A stretch of DNA of 12,862 nt from IMCC26077 sp964561165. Its GTDB lineage: Bacteria; Actinomycetota; Actinomycetes; Nanopelagicales; Nanopelagicaceae. The notes below the pieces were generated by a model that was not told the origin of the DNA, ran no database searches, and saw only the letters and a list, made by a program, of their open reading frames with translations. The position numbers were made by a program, and so were the translations under genes. Positions 12,796-12,862 of this stretch are shown in pieces. The stretch spans positions 1-12,862 of the forward strand of contig CAZLOJ010000031.1 in the NCBI GenBank assembly GCA_964561165.1. The letters run 5' to 3'. The stretch's first letter is position 1. Each line of letters opens with the position of its first letter.

Positions 12796-12862
12796 GAGCA
12801 AAGAACCAGCAAGGAACGAGCAAGGAACGAGCAAGGAACGAGCAAGGAACGAGCAAGGAACG
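12796..12862. repeat. 11-bp tandem repeat at the right edge, directly after ftsE
   Basis: Six units of 11 bp follow one another from 12796 to 12861: the first (GAGCAAAGAAC) and second (CAGCAAGGAAC) are degenerate, and the next four are identical GAGCAAGGAAC. The array starts 3 bases after the ftsE stop codon and runs to the end of the sequence, so its true length is unknown. The graded variation of the first copies favours a real tandem array. The location at the edge suggests that assembly stopped there. Confidence 0.9.

Noticed and set aside
12796..12862. CRISPR array
   Set aside because: The units are 11 bp, directly adjacent and without spacers.

Overview
The window reads as a fragment of an actinobacterial chromosome. 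The evidence is a single-polypeptide 2-oxoglutarate decarboxylase/dehydrogenase (Kgd/OdhA architecture), the prfB-ftsE gene order common in Actinobacteria, and an actinobacterial-style Tad/Flp secretion cluster. Base composition is lower in GC than classical Actinobacteria: sampled 60-base lines give about 52-55% in kgd and prfB and about 33% in tadC. This would suit small-genome aquatic lineages such as the acI/Nanopelagicales group, but that placement is inference. Both ends of the window are short tandem repeats, so it may be a complete contig whose assembly stopped at repeats.

Layout. (1) 31-3909, minus strand: kgd, a TCA-cycle enzyme whose last bases run into a 16-bp tandem repeat at the left edge. 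(2) 3910-4167: a GC-rich region between divergent genes that can be read as seven or eight consecutive short hairpins. (3) 4168-5328, plus strand: a short-chain dehydrogenase/reductase followed closely by a small four-helix membrane protein of unknown function. (4) 5397-10623, plus strand: an AT-richer Tad/Flp-type cluster consisting of a degenerate GGDEF protein, the CpaF/TadA ATPase, TadB and TadC platform proteins, a small Flp-like membrane protein and three TadE/TadG-like pseudopilin-type proteins. Several genes overlap by 4 bp or sit within 15 bp of each other, so most of the block is probably one transcript. (5) 10724-11824: prfB (RF2). (6) 12103-12792: ftsE, followed at once by an 11-bp tandem repeat where ftsX would be expected.

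How the genes fit together. CpaF would power, and TadB/TadC would form, the inner-membrane platform that assembles or exports the small single-helix proteins at 9076-10623. No TadZ/CpaE localisation protein and no prepilin peptidase is visible. The position before cpaF is held instead by a GGDEF-family protein that has lost its catalytic motif but keeps an RxxD motif at exactly I-site spacing. This makes it a candidate c-di-GMP-binding regulator of the pilus-like system and the most interesting lead in the window. The second lead is the hairpin array between kgd and the SDR gene.
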